A DNA stretch of 64,000 nucleotides from Echinometra lucunter (Eukaryota > Echinodermata > Echinoidea > Camarodonta > Echinometridae), in assembly GCA_029962745.1 (NCBI GenBank), contig CM057160.1, forward strand, positions 2,580,901 to 2,644,900. Reading direction: 5' to 3'. A program made the translations under genes and the position numbers. Positions 44,870 through 57,272 of this stretch are shown here, in pieces; position 1 is the first letter of the stretch; every line of letters starts with the position of its first letter. The notes below the pieces were generated by a model, which saw nothing but the letters and a program-made list of their open reading frames with translations, ran no database searches and was not told the DNA's origin.

Positions 44870-45330
44870 CCGCCTCTCGAAGCACCGTTAAAGAAACGTA
44901 AATGAGAGGACTGAAAGAGATGCACAGAAAAAGGTCACATTTTGAAGACTTTTGCGGCGATTCGGTATTTGAGAAACAAAAGCAAGAAAGAAATACTTTT
45001 CCATTTTCAAATCTGAGTTAATTTATTTCACATTAATTAATAACATACACCATACAAAGATAACATGTTCATACTTACAAGTATTTCAACATTTTCTAAA
45101 ACCATTTCATGATATCCAAGGTCAATTTAATCTATCCTGTACCAGAAGCGAAATAAGCAAACTTTCTTTTTTTCCATGAAGGTGCGTGGAACCAGCTTGC
45201 ATTATTCTGTTATAAATGCCCACCCTATTTTCAAATATACCTTTGCTAATTTGTAAAGGAGACTTGTTTGAAAATAAATAACGTTATCCTGTGTCTGTTC
45301 TTTATTGCTGGTCCCTATATTTTTCTTCTG
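44870..45330. repeat. Segment duplicated at 58075-58490
   Basis: From AAGCACCGTTAAAGAAACG through GTGTCTGTTCTTTATT the two segments are closely similar. Both lie upstream of a GGTGCAAA-type MITE, so they belong to the duplicated gene block. Confidence 0.65.
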
Positions 45331-46309
45331 TTACCCTTCAAAACTTTTTCATTAACCGTCATGTAATTCTACAATTTTAGGAAAAATAAATCAGTGGAGG
45401 AGTCTATTTAAAGAAGCAAAGCTTGTATTTTACAGACCCCTATCCGGCTTAAAGAAATTATACAACAACAATAATGTAATACGAACGTATATGTGCTTCA
45501 TATATTCATTCATATACCTCCTTGATTTTGTCTTAATCGTTTAACATACTGGTCTGATAGTTTTCCCTAATCGTACGTGTCTTAATAAGGAAATATATTG
45601 CCATGTATGCATGTAATGTATGTTAGAAGAATTGTTCCGAGAACACTTCGTGAATTGGAAGAGTTATCCTGTTAGAACAAAATGAATGAATAAATTAGAA
45701 AAAAAAAAAAAAAAAAAAGCTTACGCAGCGGATGAATTACAAAAATATTAACAGATATAAAACCTGTCAAGGCTGAAGCCTTTATACTACAACGTTTCGC
45801 AACAATCATGACATGCGTGATAAACGGGAATCCTTACTCTAAAAGATTTATGAAAATCGCTCCGTGGTCACTGATATTAAAAGGAAGAAACGGTAGTCAC
45901 TGGTCAGTGATATTTCCATCATGGAATGAAATAAATCAGAAATTTTAGTTACTATGTTCAACACTGTAGTATGAGGAGGTGTGCAAAAGGTGGCATCATC
46001 CTATTTTCTCATTGCCTTTCAAAAAATGCTTATAAAAGAAAAAAAATGCCTCACAATCTGAAGGAACAGTCTTGAAATCATTCATTCTTATGGTTTGGGG
46101 TCAATGATACAAAGGGGTAGGTAGGGTCCTCCCGTTTTCTGCATAGGGGGAAAAATCCGGCTTAAAACGTGAGGGGGACAAATCTGAAATTTGCTGACAA
46201 GGAAAGGAAAAAAGGGAGAGGGTCCTCAGATTTTTTTCTTTTTTTCTTTTACTACCCACGTCCCCCAGGATTTGAGCCCATGCATGCTTCTCAGCTTCTG
46301 GCTCCTGCC
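45331..46309. other. 3' flank of methyltransferase paralog 6
   Basis: It contains an A-tract at 45699-45718. The region at 45755-46040 is a diverged version of the paralog 2 and 3 flanks (GATGAAGCC, GGAGGTGTGCAA). No separate gene is seen. Confidence 0.55.
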
Positions 46310-48391
46310 TTACATGAGTTCAGACAAGAAGTGCCGCTGTGGCATCATGGGGAGCTTGCTGACAGCTTTCACAGTAAAAACCTTTCCCCTCCAGAAACTT
46401 CTTGATACGGCCTTTCCCCCCACATCGTTCCTAAGCCAAGGAGTCTGGGAAGTTGTATGACATGGGTAGGCAGTAGAACAGGCTGACAGTGTAGATAAAC
46501 GACACGGCAGGAGTTCCCAGGTTGTCGGCGTGTTTCGATTCGGCATCTATCTCGATAACAGACATGATTCCGCCTTTCTTCAATCACTCTCTTGACGGTC
46601 GTCAATGATCACGTCTGGTCGAGGTGTGTCGTGCAGGACGTTGAAGAAGAAGACGTAGTCGAATGTCGATGTCCAGTCGTCAGGCATCGATGTAGCGTCG
46701 GCGCAGACGTACGTCAAATTCTTCAGCCCTAGAGAAGCGGTGTCCTTTATGGCCAATCCACGTTCTCTGATCTATGTCAAGCCCGAAGAAATGGCTCTTG
46801 GGAAAATGCTGGGCCAAGTTTTTTACCGCTGCACCCCGACCACAACCAATATCAAGCATCCGAATTCCAGTCTCTGAAAATGAAAAATGTTTAATAATAA
46901 TAGAGCCTATACGCTACTGAAATCAGTACTGTACAGCAATTTCTTACCAACATGATTATACTGTTACCAAACTTGCTACAGGCGGACGCCTGGTGATGTC
47001 GAAAAAATCATTCCATAGAAAAACATTGCAGTTTTCCTTCACATTATTAACCATTATTCTTATTGTTTATTGATTATTGGTCTTGGTAATGTCTTTAACA
47101 TATTCGATTATAAGCAATTTCTTAAAATAATCCTACATGATTAAAAGAGAGAATTTACACATAAAACATAAACAAAATTCTACGTGATAACACATAACAT
47201 TATTTAGAACAAGCAGAATCAAAATGCCCATTTCACACGAAGTGTCAATACTGTCATGGAACGGCTGACCTGGAGAAGTCTTTGACGCGCCCTGGGAGAG
47301 ATACATAACAGTTTCAATTCAAGCTCGTGAATAATTATGACAATATTTGAAATGGCACCCTGTGTATCGCAACGGCGTTTGCGAAAGAGACCTTACAGAT
47401 ACAGGAACTGAATGATTCCCTTAATCATAATAACATTTATGATTATGAAAGTCATTTGGTTTTATTTTCCAAGGGTACCCACATCAGAACTATCAGTTCT
47501 CTTTATTCCTCTGGCCGCTTCAGTTATTATCACCCCCAGCCTTGTCATTAAATACACCTGAATCGAGATAGAGGAACAAAACATGGGCAAACACCTTGTC
47601 CAAAGACGTAAACATCGGGTGAGGCAAGAGCCAAAGTGCTCCCACTTACCTAATCTCGACATAATCTCGGGTTGTGAGGGAATGAAGTCTTGAACGAAGC
47701 AGTGGTTGAACCACGGCAAAGTGTAACCGTCGTTGTATTCTTGGAAATTCGGGATCATTGAAAATGTAAGACCTGAAATGAAACAGACACATAAGCTACT
47801 AGTACTTAACACTGCCTGAGAGTGTCCCTGATAGCAGACGTACGTCTTTAAGACGTCATAAAATGGTCTCAAACTGGTCCACACGTCATACGTCGTATAG
47901 ATGACTATTTTGCGACGGCAAAATAACGTCTTTTTTATGACCAATATTTCCCCACTTTTTGTTTGACCATAATATGATGTATATTTTACGTCGACTATTT
48001 TCCACTTTATTACGTCTTCTCTAAGACCAGAATAAGACGGGTTTTTTACGTCAATTATTTCCCACTTTTTAACAGCTTTTTAAAGACCACAATATGACGT
48101 GTTCTTTACGTTATTTTTTACATCCATTATAGGCCTATTGCTAGGCCCTACCAATTTCTTATGGCTTGTCCAATAATTACAATAAAAAATAAAAATCATT
48201 ATCAATATCATCAGTAGGCCTAATTAATTAATAGGCCTAGTATTAATTAATCAATATAATCAATTATCAATATTATTGCTATTGGTAATTATCATTATCA
48301 ATAACTATAACCATTATAAGCTTCTTGCATTTTTAAGACATGATATTAATTCAAAGGAGAAATTTTTAATTTGTACCCGAAATAAGGTAAG

Positions 48392-48521
48392 CGTTCCATG
48401 AAGAGTTTTGTCAATGATTTTTATTGACAACTGTTATAAGCTACTAAAAATCCTTACATCTGATTGGCTGAGAGGAAATTAGTAGGTGAAAATCACTGAC
48501 GTGACTCTTCATGGAACACTC
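48392..48521. mobile_element. 130-bp hairpin MITE (GTTCCATGAAGAG ends)
   Basis: Inverted ends GTTCCATGAAGAG and CTCTTCATGGAAC surround a short body with TGATTGGCTGAG, as in 12738-12901. Confidence 0.7.
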
Positions 48522-49262
48522 CATCATCTCATTTATCATGCTGTGGCTGTGGTAGCACCTATGGGTAGCACTCGACGCGAGTCGGGTTATCAACAACTCA
48601 GACAAGGGGACAACTCGGCCCTACTGTGAATACGCTGACCGAATTGTCCTACCATGACTGAAAATTTCATGAAGTTTTTAGGGTTAGATTTAGGGAAGGG
48701 TTTAGAATTAGGGTTCAGGTTAAATTCAGGTGATAGAGAATGCCGGGAGCCCGGAACAACAGTCAGCCCCAAGACCGAGTTACCCCGGATCATGGCCCCG
48801 GCCCGAATCCTGATTTGGTCGAGGCGTTGCTAGCAGTATGCATAAGAATGTCTCGTGTAAGTCATCATGTTGCATGTACACCGCATGCGTAGACCTATTT
48901 CCATCAGTTTTATTGTCAGTGTTTGTACACGTACGGTCGGATGAATCAGACGTTGGACAGATGACTGGATTTCTGGCTTACGACAGGTATGAATGCATTT
49001 TTTCTGTAGATAATTATGGGTATAATCGTGATCCAAGTCCCCCTCATTCACCTTGCACAGTTAATGCGGCAGCCCGAACGCTTGCACATACCACGCATAG
49101 ACACAGTAGCCGATACGGTTTATTGTAACTTACATAGCCTGGCTAGCCGCTAGGACTTCCTTCCACCTCATCACCCTCACACGTGTGTGTGTTCATACAC
49201 ACTGAATGAGAGACTGAGAAGGGACTTATATCACGATTAGGCCTACCTAACTCAGTTCTATC

Positions 49263-49902
49263 CAGTGGCGGTACCAGGATTGTTAAATTGGGGGGGGGGG
49301 GGGGGCAAATGGAGGGCTAAAAAAAAATGTTGGGGGCAGGGCCAGGGGCGGTCAATTTTTGTTTGCGTTTATGGAAAACCCGAGCGTGAAGCGTGAGTTT
49401 TAGTAGCCGGCATAAATCCAATTTGAGGAGTTGGGGGGGGGGGGGGGGGATAATTGAATTTATGGACTATTTTTTTTCCTCTTACACACATTTTAATAAT
49501 ATCAATTTTGTGAGCGAGCGAAGCGAGCCAATAAAAAATAACCGCTTTTTTATTTTTAATTGCATTTTCAAATAAATATTCTAAAATATGACGGGCGAGC
49601 AAAGCGAGCGAACCAAAAGTGACTACTTTTCTTGTTTTTAATCACATTTTAGAAAAGAAATTTTAAAATATGAGCGAGCGAAGCAAGCGAGCCAAAAATA
49701 ACCACTTTTTTGGTTTTGCAATAGAAGTTTTGAAGAGCGGAAAATGGTATTTTAGAGCACTTCAAAGCTTGAATATGATGCTTATGACAACATCTACTTA
49801 TTTACAAATTACTGTATAATTTTTCTTTTCAGTCAAAATTTCTGAGGGGAGCAACTGGGGGGGGGGGAATACCCCCCATGCCCACCCTTGGTGCTGCCAC
49901 TG
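49263..49902. mobile_element. hAT element, 640 bp, inside the 7.7-kb element
   Basis: Flanks GTTCTATC (49255-49262) and ATTCTATC (49903-49910) are an 8-bp duplication with one change. Ends are CAGTGGCGGTACCAGG and GGTGCTGCCACTG. It contains three GAGCGAAGCGAGC-type motifs about 85 bp apart (49513, 49594, 49673). Confidence 0.75.
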
Positions 49903-49932
49903 ATTCTATCACTTACTGTCTATTCACAGACA

Positions 49933-49961
49933 CAGCGCTATCATGAAGTGATAGCGCTGTG
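49933..49961. repeat. Short perfect hairpin
   Basis: CAGCGCTATCA and TGATAGCGCTG form an 11-bp stem around a short loop. Its role is unknown. Confidence 0.6.
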
Positions 49962-50119
49962 ATCTGAGTAGTACTAGTAGATCTAACTGTTACACATGAC
50001 ATGGTACAACTACATCTCAATAGGGCATAGGAAGCAAATGGTTAACCCGCTGCAAAAATCGCGATGTTGATTATGCTGAATTCTCTCAGCTGCAAAAGTG
50101 ACATTGTAAAATTGAATGT

Positions 50120-50815
50120 TTGGTTTATGTTTTGGCATTATCGTGAAATAAGTCACCAGCCCATTCACTGCTGTTTATTTCGTCAGTGCTGGTCACAGCT
50201 GGTGACTTCTTTCCACTTTCATAACTCTACTAACAGACGTCTAGACTTTTGAGCGCACATGCGAGAAGAGAAGTGACGTATTTCACATCAAGGCCGATGT
50301 TTTTTCCACTTCTTTGTTTTGATAACTTAGAACTTACCCAAAACGATGATTTATTGGCCTTTATTGTGAAATACATCACCTCTCTTCTCGCATGTGCGCT
50401 CGCATTGCACATGTACAAAGTTCATGTTTATGTTTATTCAATTTCCAGCATGTATAATGACATGACAAACAAATTTCAAAGGAAACATAACAGCATACAT
50501 TATAACATAAGCAACAACCAATGCCTAGGGATTACCTGAAAGAAAATATAATTTCTGTCTGAAGGCTCCCCTCGTTGGCTGTTTGATTTGATTTCAAATT
50601 GATACAAAGAAGATCCGCAGCGAGTAGGTGACAGAAGTAAAGGGATAAAAAATCTCAATGGAAAACAGTAAAATCAGAATGAAAATAGGAGGGCAAAAAG
50701 TTGCATATCCATGCTGCCATATTAAAAAAAAAATGGGAGTGGAAAGAAGTCACCAGCACTGATGAAATAAATGACAGTGAATAGGCTGGTGAAGTATTTC
50801 ACAATAATGCCGATT
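50120..50815. mobile_element. Foldback element with a second hairpin inside
   Basis: 50120-50225 pairs in inverse with 50738-50815 (shared GGAAAGAAGTCACCAGC on opposite strands). Inside, 50250-50300 pairs with 50360-50402 (GAGCGCACATGCGAGAAGAG and its inverse). Confidence 0.65.
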
Positions 50816-51022
50816 TATCACTTCATCTGCACTTGGGTATTTTGTTCTCTCCGCCAAAGGTCAACCGGAAGTTCGGGATCTCGCATATAGATCTATATAG
50901 ATCTATGCAAATGCAAGTGCCGATTACTTTCCCGTATTCCGAATGGGTTCGCCCAAATTTTGTGTGTGTCCTTGTCTGACGCCACTGGTTAGATCATGAT
51001 TGAAATGATCTGAGGTCAGCCA

Positions 51023-51415
51023 AATCGCCGGGGGGGGGGGGGGTAGGGGGGCACACAGTTTATAATACGTGATGGATATTTTGGAGAAGACCTCATTTTT
51101 ACACTCAAATTTCCGTTCCACCAAAATATAGCATTTTCTTCCTATTGACAAAATGAACAAAGAAAACCGTTCTAAAATATACCATTTTCTTCTTATCGAG
51201 GAAAAACAAGAAAGTAATCCATTTCAAATTTTCGTTTTGCTGTTCCGTTTCGCATTAATCCGTTACAGTGGGCTTCATTTCGGTGAAAATTGGCGAAGAC
51301 GAACTGTTCCAAAGACCCTGTTTTCACAAACATTTGTAGTTCCGAAACCTGTTCCAAAGACCCTCCTTTCCCCCAATAAGCCCGCTCCAAAGCCCCCATT
51401 GTTGTGTCTTTTGTG
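51023..51415. repeat. Dispersed repeat, inverted copy at 62030-62575
   Basis: Segments such as CCAAAGACCCTGTTTTCACA and the CATTTTCTTC-TATTGA blocks occur in reverse at 62030-62575. The 87-codon open frame here is simply the repeat read in one frame. Confidence 0.65.
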
Positions 51416-51634
51416 ATGTTATTGCACAGCTACGCGCATGCACAAACGTTGTTCAACATTTCAAAAAAAAAAAAAAAAAAGGCTGTACATATGCTCCATA
51501 TGATTTAATGAAGTTGTTGTTAGACCCCAGACAACGATGCTTTAGAGACTAACGTGTTGGACTTTATTGGACATGAAAGTTTGCCATTGCAACAAAGTGA
51601 CATTGTTAACGTACAATATTTCATTCTGTTTCAG

Positions 51635-52698
51635 CAGAAACTTTTTGTGTAGAAATAGAGGAGGTGAAGTCAGAGTTAAGGGAGAATAGAAAGTTGCTGA
51701 AAGCCATTCTAGAGAGGCTGGAATACAATGGTGCAGTGGAAGATGCTCAAGTACATCATAGGGCTCCCTGACGACAAGCCAGCTCTTCCTTTCATTATTA
51801 AAGCAAGAGCACTTAGAAGAGCTGGACAGAGTCCTTCAGCATATTCCTGAGAAGAGAAAACAGTTAGTATCATGTTTTAATGAAATTAAAAAAAAAAAAA
51901 TCATACAAACTAATAACCCTGTTTTATTTCTGGAAAAATGAAAAGGGCATAGTTCCTTGCCCAATTACCTTCATGTACATAAGTGCAGAACCATCGTTCA
52001 TGCGCTCTGACCAGTGCAAAATGCAAAGTGCAATATCTCACCCTTGTGCACAAACCTGCATGTTTTGTTTTGCAAACTTTCCTGGTGCAGCAAATGATTA
52101 TGAAGTATTAAGTATGAAAAAGGATCCTTTTTCTGATTAGAAGTTGAGAATATGTATTGTTCATGAGACAGTCCCCGTAGATAGGGCACCCTGACAAAGA
52201 ATTGAGATAGTGGGAAAGTAGTAAATAAACAGTTAAATTGCACAAAGAAAGTGAAGGAATGTTGGTAACAATTTGATATAAACAACAGCTGAAATACTGG
52301 TATCCGAAAGTATGTTACCTAGAAGGAATGTTTATTCTTTTAGTGAATCATAAGTAAAAGTAATATGTGCCTTAATTTATTTATGAAACCAAATTAGAGG
52401 GCTCTAAATATTAAGTAATTTTTGCTGTATTTCTACTTCCATTCATGATAAACGATGTGAATGTCATCTTGAAAGCACTAATGACTGGTCCCTTTCACAT
52501 GACAGTGCAACAAACTTTGATTCCTTGCTTTCTCTCCTACACATAGGTGAGTCACTTCAGGAGGATGTGCAGACACTGTGGAGGGAGTAACCCAGATAAT
52601 GAAGAACCTGATGGAGCTTGATTGGCAGTCAGATACAACTGGAAGAGGCAGAGGGGTACAAAGAGGAGCTTTTCTTCTTTAAAGTTCATTACTGATAG
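51635..52698 (+). pseudogene. Decayed DUF4806-like gene, two exon remnants
   Basis: 51635-51862 (acceptor TCTGTTTCAG) encodes EEVKSELRENRKLLKAILER and, after a frame change, LPDDKPALPF and HLEELDRVLQHIPEKRKQ. 52547-52698 encodes GVTQIMKNLMEL and, after another frame change, AVRYNWKRQRGTKRSFSSLK. The order (coiled segment, LP...LEEL, then YNWKG-GTK-F-LK) resembles the DUF4806 domain of animal proteins often linked to repeats. Several frameshifts mean no working product. The link to the surrounding 7.7-kb element is positional. Confidence 0.5.
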
Positions 52699-53289
52699 GT
52701 AAGGATCCTTTTCTTACTGAGATACGACTACTGAGTGTGTTCTTTCTATAGGCTTCTTAATGTTAGCAGTTTGCTCATCTTGACCTCACACCATATTTTT
52801 TGAAATTATTCTTTTAGATAAAAGTAAGTTGATGGATGTCCTGTAGACCTGTCAGTATTCTATTACAAGGATTATAATACCTGTACATGTAGTGAAATCG
52901 ATAAAGCTCAATCATATTAGGTACTTTATGAATTGAAATTGCATGTATAATTACATGGATGTGGATATGTCGTTTTCAAGGTAAAATGTGATCTAGCCAA
53001 TATGAGTAAAGTTTCAATTACTAGTACATGCTCTTATAAATATATATATATATATATATATGATATATAATATTTCTGTAAAGCACTTAGAAATGTCTCG
53101 GAGAAATGTACTAGGCGCTATATAAAGGAGAATATTATTATTATTATATCCATTAAACATTATTGTTCTGACAGATGCAGTGATCGAGGGCGAGTGCCTC
53201 TTGCACATCCGTTCAAGATGTTGAGGGGTCATCAAGTACGTGTACGTACCAACGGATGTCACAGAAAGGATACAGGGATACAGGGAGAG

Positions 53290-53790
53290 AAAATGATCTC
53301 AAAGATTTAGAGGTCAAAGGTCACAAGTTTTTATGTACATAGAAATGGTTCATTCTTGCAATAATTCAACCATTTGACGGATAAACTTGGCTTATGTATA
53401 TGTATGCATATGGTTGGGACAATGATCTAATTACATTTTGGGGTCTCAAGGTTAAAGTTGAAAGGTCATAGAGGTCTTTATGTAAATAGAAATGGTTTGT
53501 TCTCACAATAACTGCACAGCCATTTGACGTGTGAACTTCAAATGTGGCTCATGATGCAAATGGGAGGGACAATGATCTGATAAGATTTAGGGTGTAAAGT
53601 TCAAAGGTTATAGAGGTCATATACATGAAGATTGCTCTTTCTAGCGATAACTTATGAACTCTGTGCTGTTCAACTTAAACTTCGCTCATTTATGCATATT
53701 GGAGGGACAGTGGTCTGTGTAGATTAGGGAATCGCAAGGTCAGAGATGTCATTGTTTGTATACATGAAAATGAAAATAAACAACATAAAT
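53290..53790. repeat. Degenerate tandem repeat, about 150-bp unit, three copies
   Basis: Units share GAGGTC(A), ATAGAAATGG and TGGGAGGGACAATGATCT. The opening AGAGGTCAAAGGTCA recalls the array at 1-656, which suggests related repeat families. Confidence 0.65.
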
Positions 53791-54509
53791 GTGCCATATC
53801 ATTTTCAATTATGGCAATGGCATAGGCATAAATTTTGATGTGGTTGAGGATTCATATACTTTGTGTTATCTAAGCCAGGTGCTCTTGTTCTTTATTGTAT
53901 TTCTAAATTCTAATTTCTGTAGATTCAAATAATATACTGATGTCTATCTTTTTCAATTTTGCTCATAATCATAATGTGTGTCTGATAAACCTTGTCAATG
54001 CAATTTGTTATACTCAAGTCAGGTGATTGTATTATTTATTATATTCTTAGTTCTGATTGAGTTTATCCTCTTAGTCTTTCCATTTTTTTATAGACAGACC
54101 AAAAATTTGTAATACCTTTCCTTCTCTATGTACCTTCACTTTTTGAAGTGTAGAAGAAAGTTTTATAATTGAGGAAAGACACATGTACTAAGTTTTGAAA
54201 ATGCGATTCTGTGCAATGTTTCTGTCAGATTCATTAAATATTCTTTTTGTCTTGGCATTTGAAAATAATTTTTAAAAGTTTTTTTTTTCTGTATTTGATG
54301 GCATTGTACGATTGCTCTTATATACATGAAACTGTGCCTAAAATGACAAGTGAGGAGTAAAACATCACATCTAAAGTATGTCTGTACAACGTCTTGTACT
54401 ATCATGAAAGGGAGAGACAACCCTAGAAGTTTTACTGTTTCAATAAAAGGAGATGAATTTGAACAGCATTTTAAAAGCAAAATGAGCAAAATCAGTCAAA
54501 GAAAAAAGA

Positions 54510-55035
54510 ATATGTCATTTACTTATGTCTTAAAGACATTAGTTTGCACCTGCACAAGACGTAAAATTAAACGTATTTTGACGTCACTTACACTCATTTA
54601 CATTTTCTAATAAATTGCTATCGCCTCAGCAAATCGGCAACACTGATGACTTCATATGCTACCACCCCTCCATTTACTTTGTACATGAAATGTCACATTC
54701 TCTTAATTTTTTTGGAAGTTACATATTTTCTCTTCCCATACTCAATTTAGGTCTTATGTTATGTAAAAAGCAATTCTTCAGAAAATACATTGACTGTGGG
54801 GGTTAGAAAATGTGTATCTTCCAAAAGAAATTGAGAAAATGTGAAATTTCATGTACAGAGTGAATGGTAAAGCTACTCGTGTATGATGTCATCAGTGTTG
54901 CCTATTTGTAGAGCCAAGAGTAATTTACTTAAAATGTAAATGAGTGTAAGTGACGTCAAAATACGACGTCTTATTTTACGTCTTGTGCAGGTGCAAACTG
55001 ACGTCTTTAAGACATAAGTAAATGACGTAAAAAAG
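54510..55035. repeat. Inverted repeat joining to the ACGT-rich end
   Basis: 54515-54720 is the imperfect reverse complement of about 54835-55035 (GTTTGCACCTGCACAAGACG on the left, its inverse on the right). Confidence 0.7.
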
Positions 55036-56957
55036 ATGTAAGACATGACGTGAAAAGACGTAAAAATGACGTGATTTTTACCGGTCTGAGAGCTCCAAGG
55101 ACGTCTTAAAGACGTCTCCTTTTTACCAATAAGACGTAGAAATTACGTCAAAATATGACGTTACTATGACGTCTTCCACTGTTGCAAATTGACATCTTTA
55201 AGACGTAAATTAATGACGTAAAAAAGACGTGAGAGAAGTCGTAAAAAGACGGGAAAATGACGTGAATTTTACCAGTTTGAGGGCTTCTGCTTTGGTCTTA
55301 AATACGTCTCAAAGACGTCTTATTTCACCCAATACGACGTTAAAATGACGTCAGAATATGACGTCTTATTTGACGACTTGTGCTGGTGCAAAGTTTCGTC
55401 TTAAAGACGTGGTAATAAGACGTAAATAAGACGTATGGCACGACATAAATAAGACGTAAATATGACGTATTTTCTACCAGTCTCTGCTATCAGGGGTATT
55501 GCCATGGTGACGAACCCAAATTTCACGAAAAAGACGCTATGTACTTGTGACGATAAGAAAATGTTATTTTGACATTATGGAATGCGACTGTTTTCACAGC
55601 GAATTTGAAGAGAGTAATTTCAGTAAACGAAAATGGCCACTGTCACCTCGCTCACGTTGTTAGTAAAACACAATCATTCATTGAGGGCCTCTCCGATAAG
55701 CAGAGGTAAATGGTTACTCATCCATTCGACATTTAGAGCTCGTATAGTCATTGTCATCACGAAATTTATTCCAAAGAGACAGTCCTATCGGATATCCATG
55801 TTCTGCACCGGTGCCCGGTACCGGTGTCAAGGGAGACCGTTTGGGATAAAAAGCCTTGCATTTCTAAAGACATTATAAAGCATTTAGGTTTTGACATTTC
55901 TACAAGTGCCTCAATTTCTGCTTGTAAAAATAGTGAGATTTAAAATTCCGTATTGACTGTATTTCATAAATGAATACAGGGCAGTGGCACTATTATGGCT
56001 TACCTCTGGGTCCATCTGTCTTGATAACTTCAAGCATTTTGTTGAAAATCTCACTAACGATTTGTACTCCAACAGAGCAGTCGGCTCCCTGACCGGTCAT
56101 CGTCCCTGATCGGAAGCTATCAACACGGTGGGGCAATAGATGATACTTCTCGGTTACAGGATCGAGATTGACGATGTAGGCCGTGGTCATCGCTCCCAGC
56201 CATTCACGGACGTACCTGACAGGATCGAAAGTGTCAAATTTAAAGATTTTCTAAACTAAAATCATGTACAATAGTGGTGCACACTACTCCAAACGAGAGG
56301 CCTACATTTTTTGGTGCCTACTCATAATCTCATAATATTGCTTGTTTGCTTGCATTACAAATTTCATTTAGACCAAAGCACCCCCCCCCCCCGATCAAAT
56401 AGAACTCTAGATCCACTAGTGACAAGCTGCTAGGTCAGGTAAGGTAAAAGCATGCAGGCGTGTTCAGGTGATGCGTAAAACCCCAATGTATGATATGCAA
56501 GTCATGATTTAAATTGTGCCTACCTTTCTTTGAGCCCAGCTGCATCTGCCAGTTCTTGTGAAGTCATTGGTTTGTCATGGTGGTCGACAAGGACCTTGAA
56601 AAGACCACTCTTTACGCCCAGTGCGATCGAAAGAGACGTAAACCCGTTGCTTATCATCTCGAAAAGTCGGGAAGAAAACTCCTCTGCTGTCTCTTTGGCG
56701 TATTTTTCTGCCATTTCGTTCAACACAATGTACAACTATTTACACGTCTGTGCCTTGCATAGATTCTCCGTATAGTCTAGTTCATATATTATTGTCAATG
56801 CTGGCTAGGCACGTACTATATACGGCATGTACGGGGTCATATACTTCCGCACAGGTCCTGGATGCGTACGTGTCGATAAAAATCGAGATCTCTGCTTACG
56901 AAGGAGCGGCGAGGAAGGGGGTGCACATGGGGTTGCCCCTCATTTAAAATCTCTGTA

Positions 56958-57256
56958 ACTTTACATCCTAAGAAGCATTCTGCACCATTAAGGGTGCAGT
57001 GCGCTACATTTTTCACCTCTAAGCATGCTAAGGGTGCAGAGTTGTTCCTTTTAGGGAAGGTGCAAATTTGCACTCTTTTGAATGCAAACATTTAAAGTTG
57101 CACCTTTAAGGATGCAGACGGGCATTTCCCGGTGCAAACAAGTACAAAAGGGTGAATCTTTGATCCTTTCTCATATAGGGTGCAAGTTTGCACCCTACTG
57201 CTGGCAGTGCCTTTGCATTTAGGGTGCAAAATTGAACCTGTTCTTCTTAGTGTGTT
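56958..57256. mobile_element. GGTGCAAA-rich MITE upstream of paralog 6, left end lost
   Basis: It ends TTCTTCTTAGTGTG like the complete family member at 20357-20732. Confidence 0.6.
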
Positions 57257-57272
57257 GACTCTCACTTGCACC

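Larger units (their letters stand above)
47826..55495. mobile_element. 7.67-kb DNA element with CCCTGATAGCAGA ends and ACGT-rich termini
   Basis: The outermost 13 bp are perfect inverse repeats (CCCTGATAGCAGA / TCTGCTATCAGGG), flanked by GT on each side. The same intron in paralogs 2 and 3 runs on without it (GAGGGTGT then GCTATGG or TACCATGG). Both ends, strongest at 54945-55495, are packed with GACGT, TTACGTC and related motifs. The interior holds other insertions and a decayed DUF4806-like gene, but no transposase that I recognise. The superfamily is uncertain; a 2-bp duplication is unusual. Confidence 0.7.
46310..56714 (-). pseudogene. Methyltransferase paralog 6, all four exons present but exon 4 frameshifted; 7.7-kb insert in intron 2
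   Basis: Exons 1-3 (56524-56714, 56004-56215, 47650-47772) are open with standard lengths of 191, 212 and 123 bp. Exon 4 (46310-46873) is 564 bp rather than 563 and carries at least six small indels relative to paralog 2: extra bases near 46378, 46419, 46583 and 46597, missing ones near 46435 and 46755. The catalytic domain therefore cannot be read through. Exon 3 codes for TFSMIPNFQEYNDGYTLPWF. Intron 2 spans 8.2 kb owing to the mobile element at 47826-55495. Good exons 1-3 with a decayed exon 4 suggest recent inactivation. Confidence 0.85.

Noticed and set aside
48590..48793. Possible telomere-like AGGGTTAG sequence
   Set aside because: Only a couple of imperfect repeats in ordinary sequence.
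53014..53262. 82-codon open frame next to (TA)n
   Set aside because: It overlaps a TA microsatellite and shows no domain.
56520..56735. Upstream start (MYIVLNEMAEKY) for paralog 6 exon 1
   Set aside because: The extension is not conserved in the other copies, which share only the internal ATG of MAEKYA.
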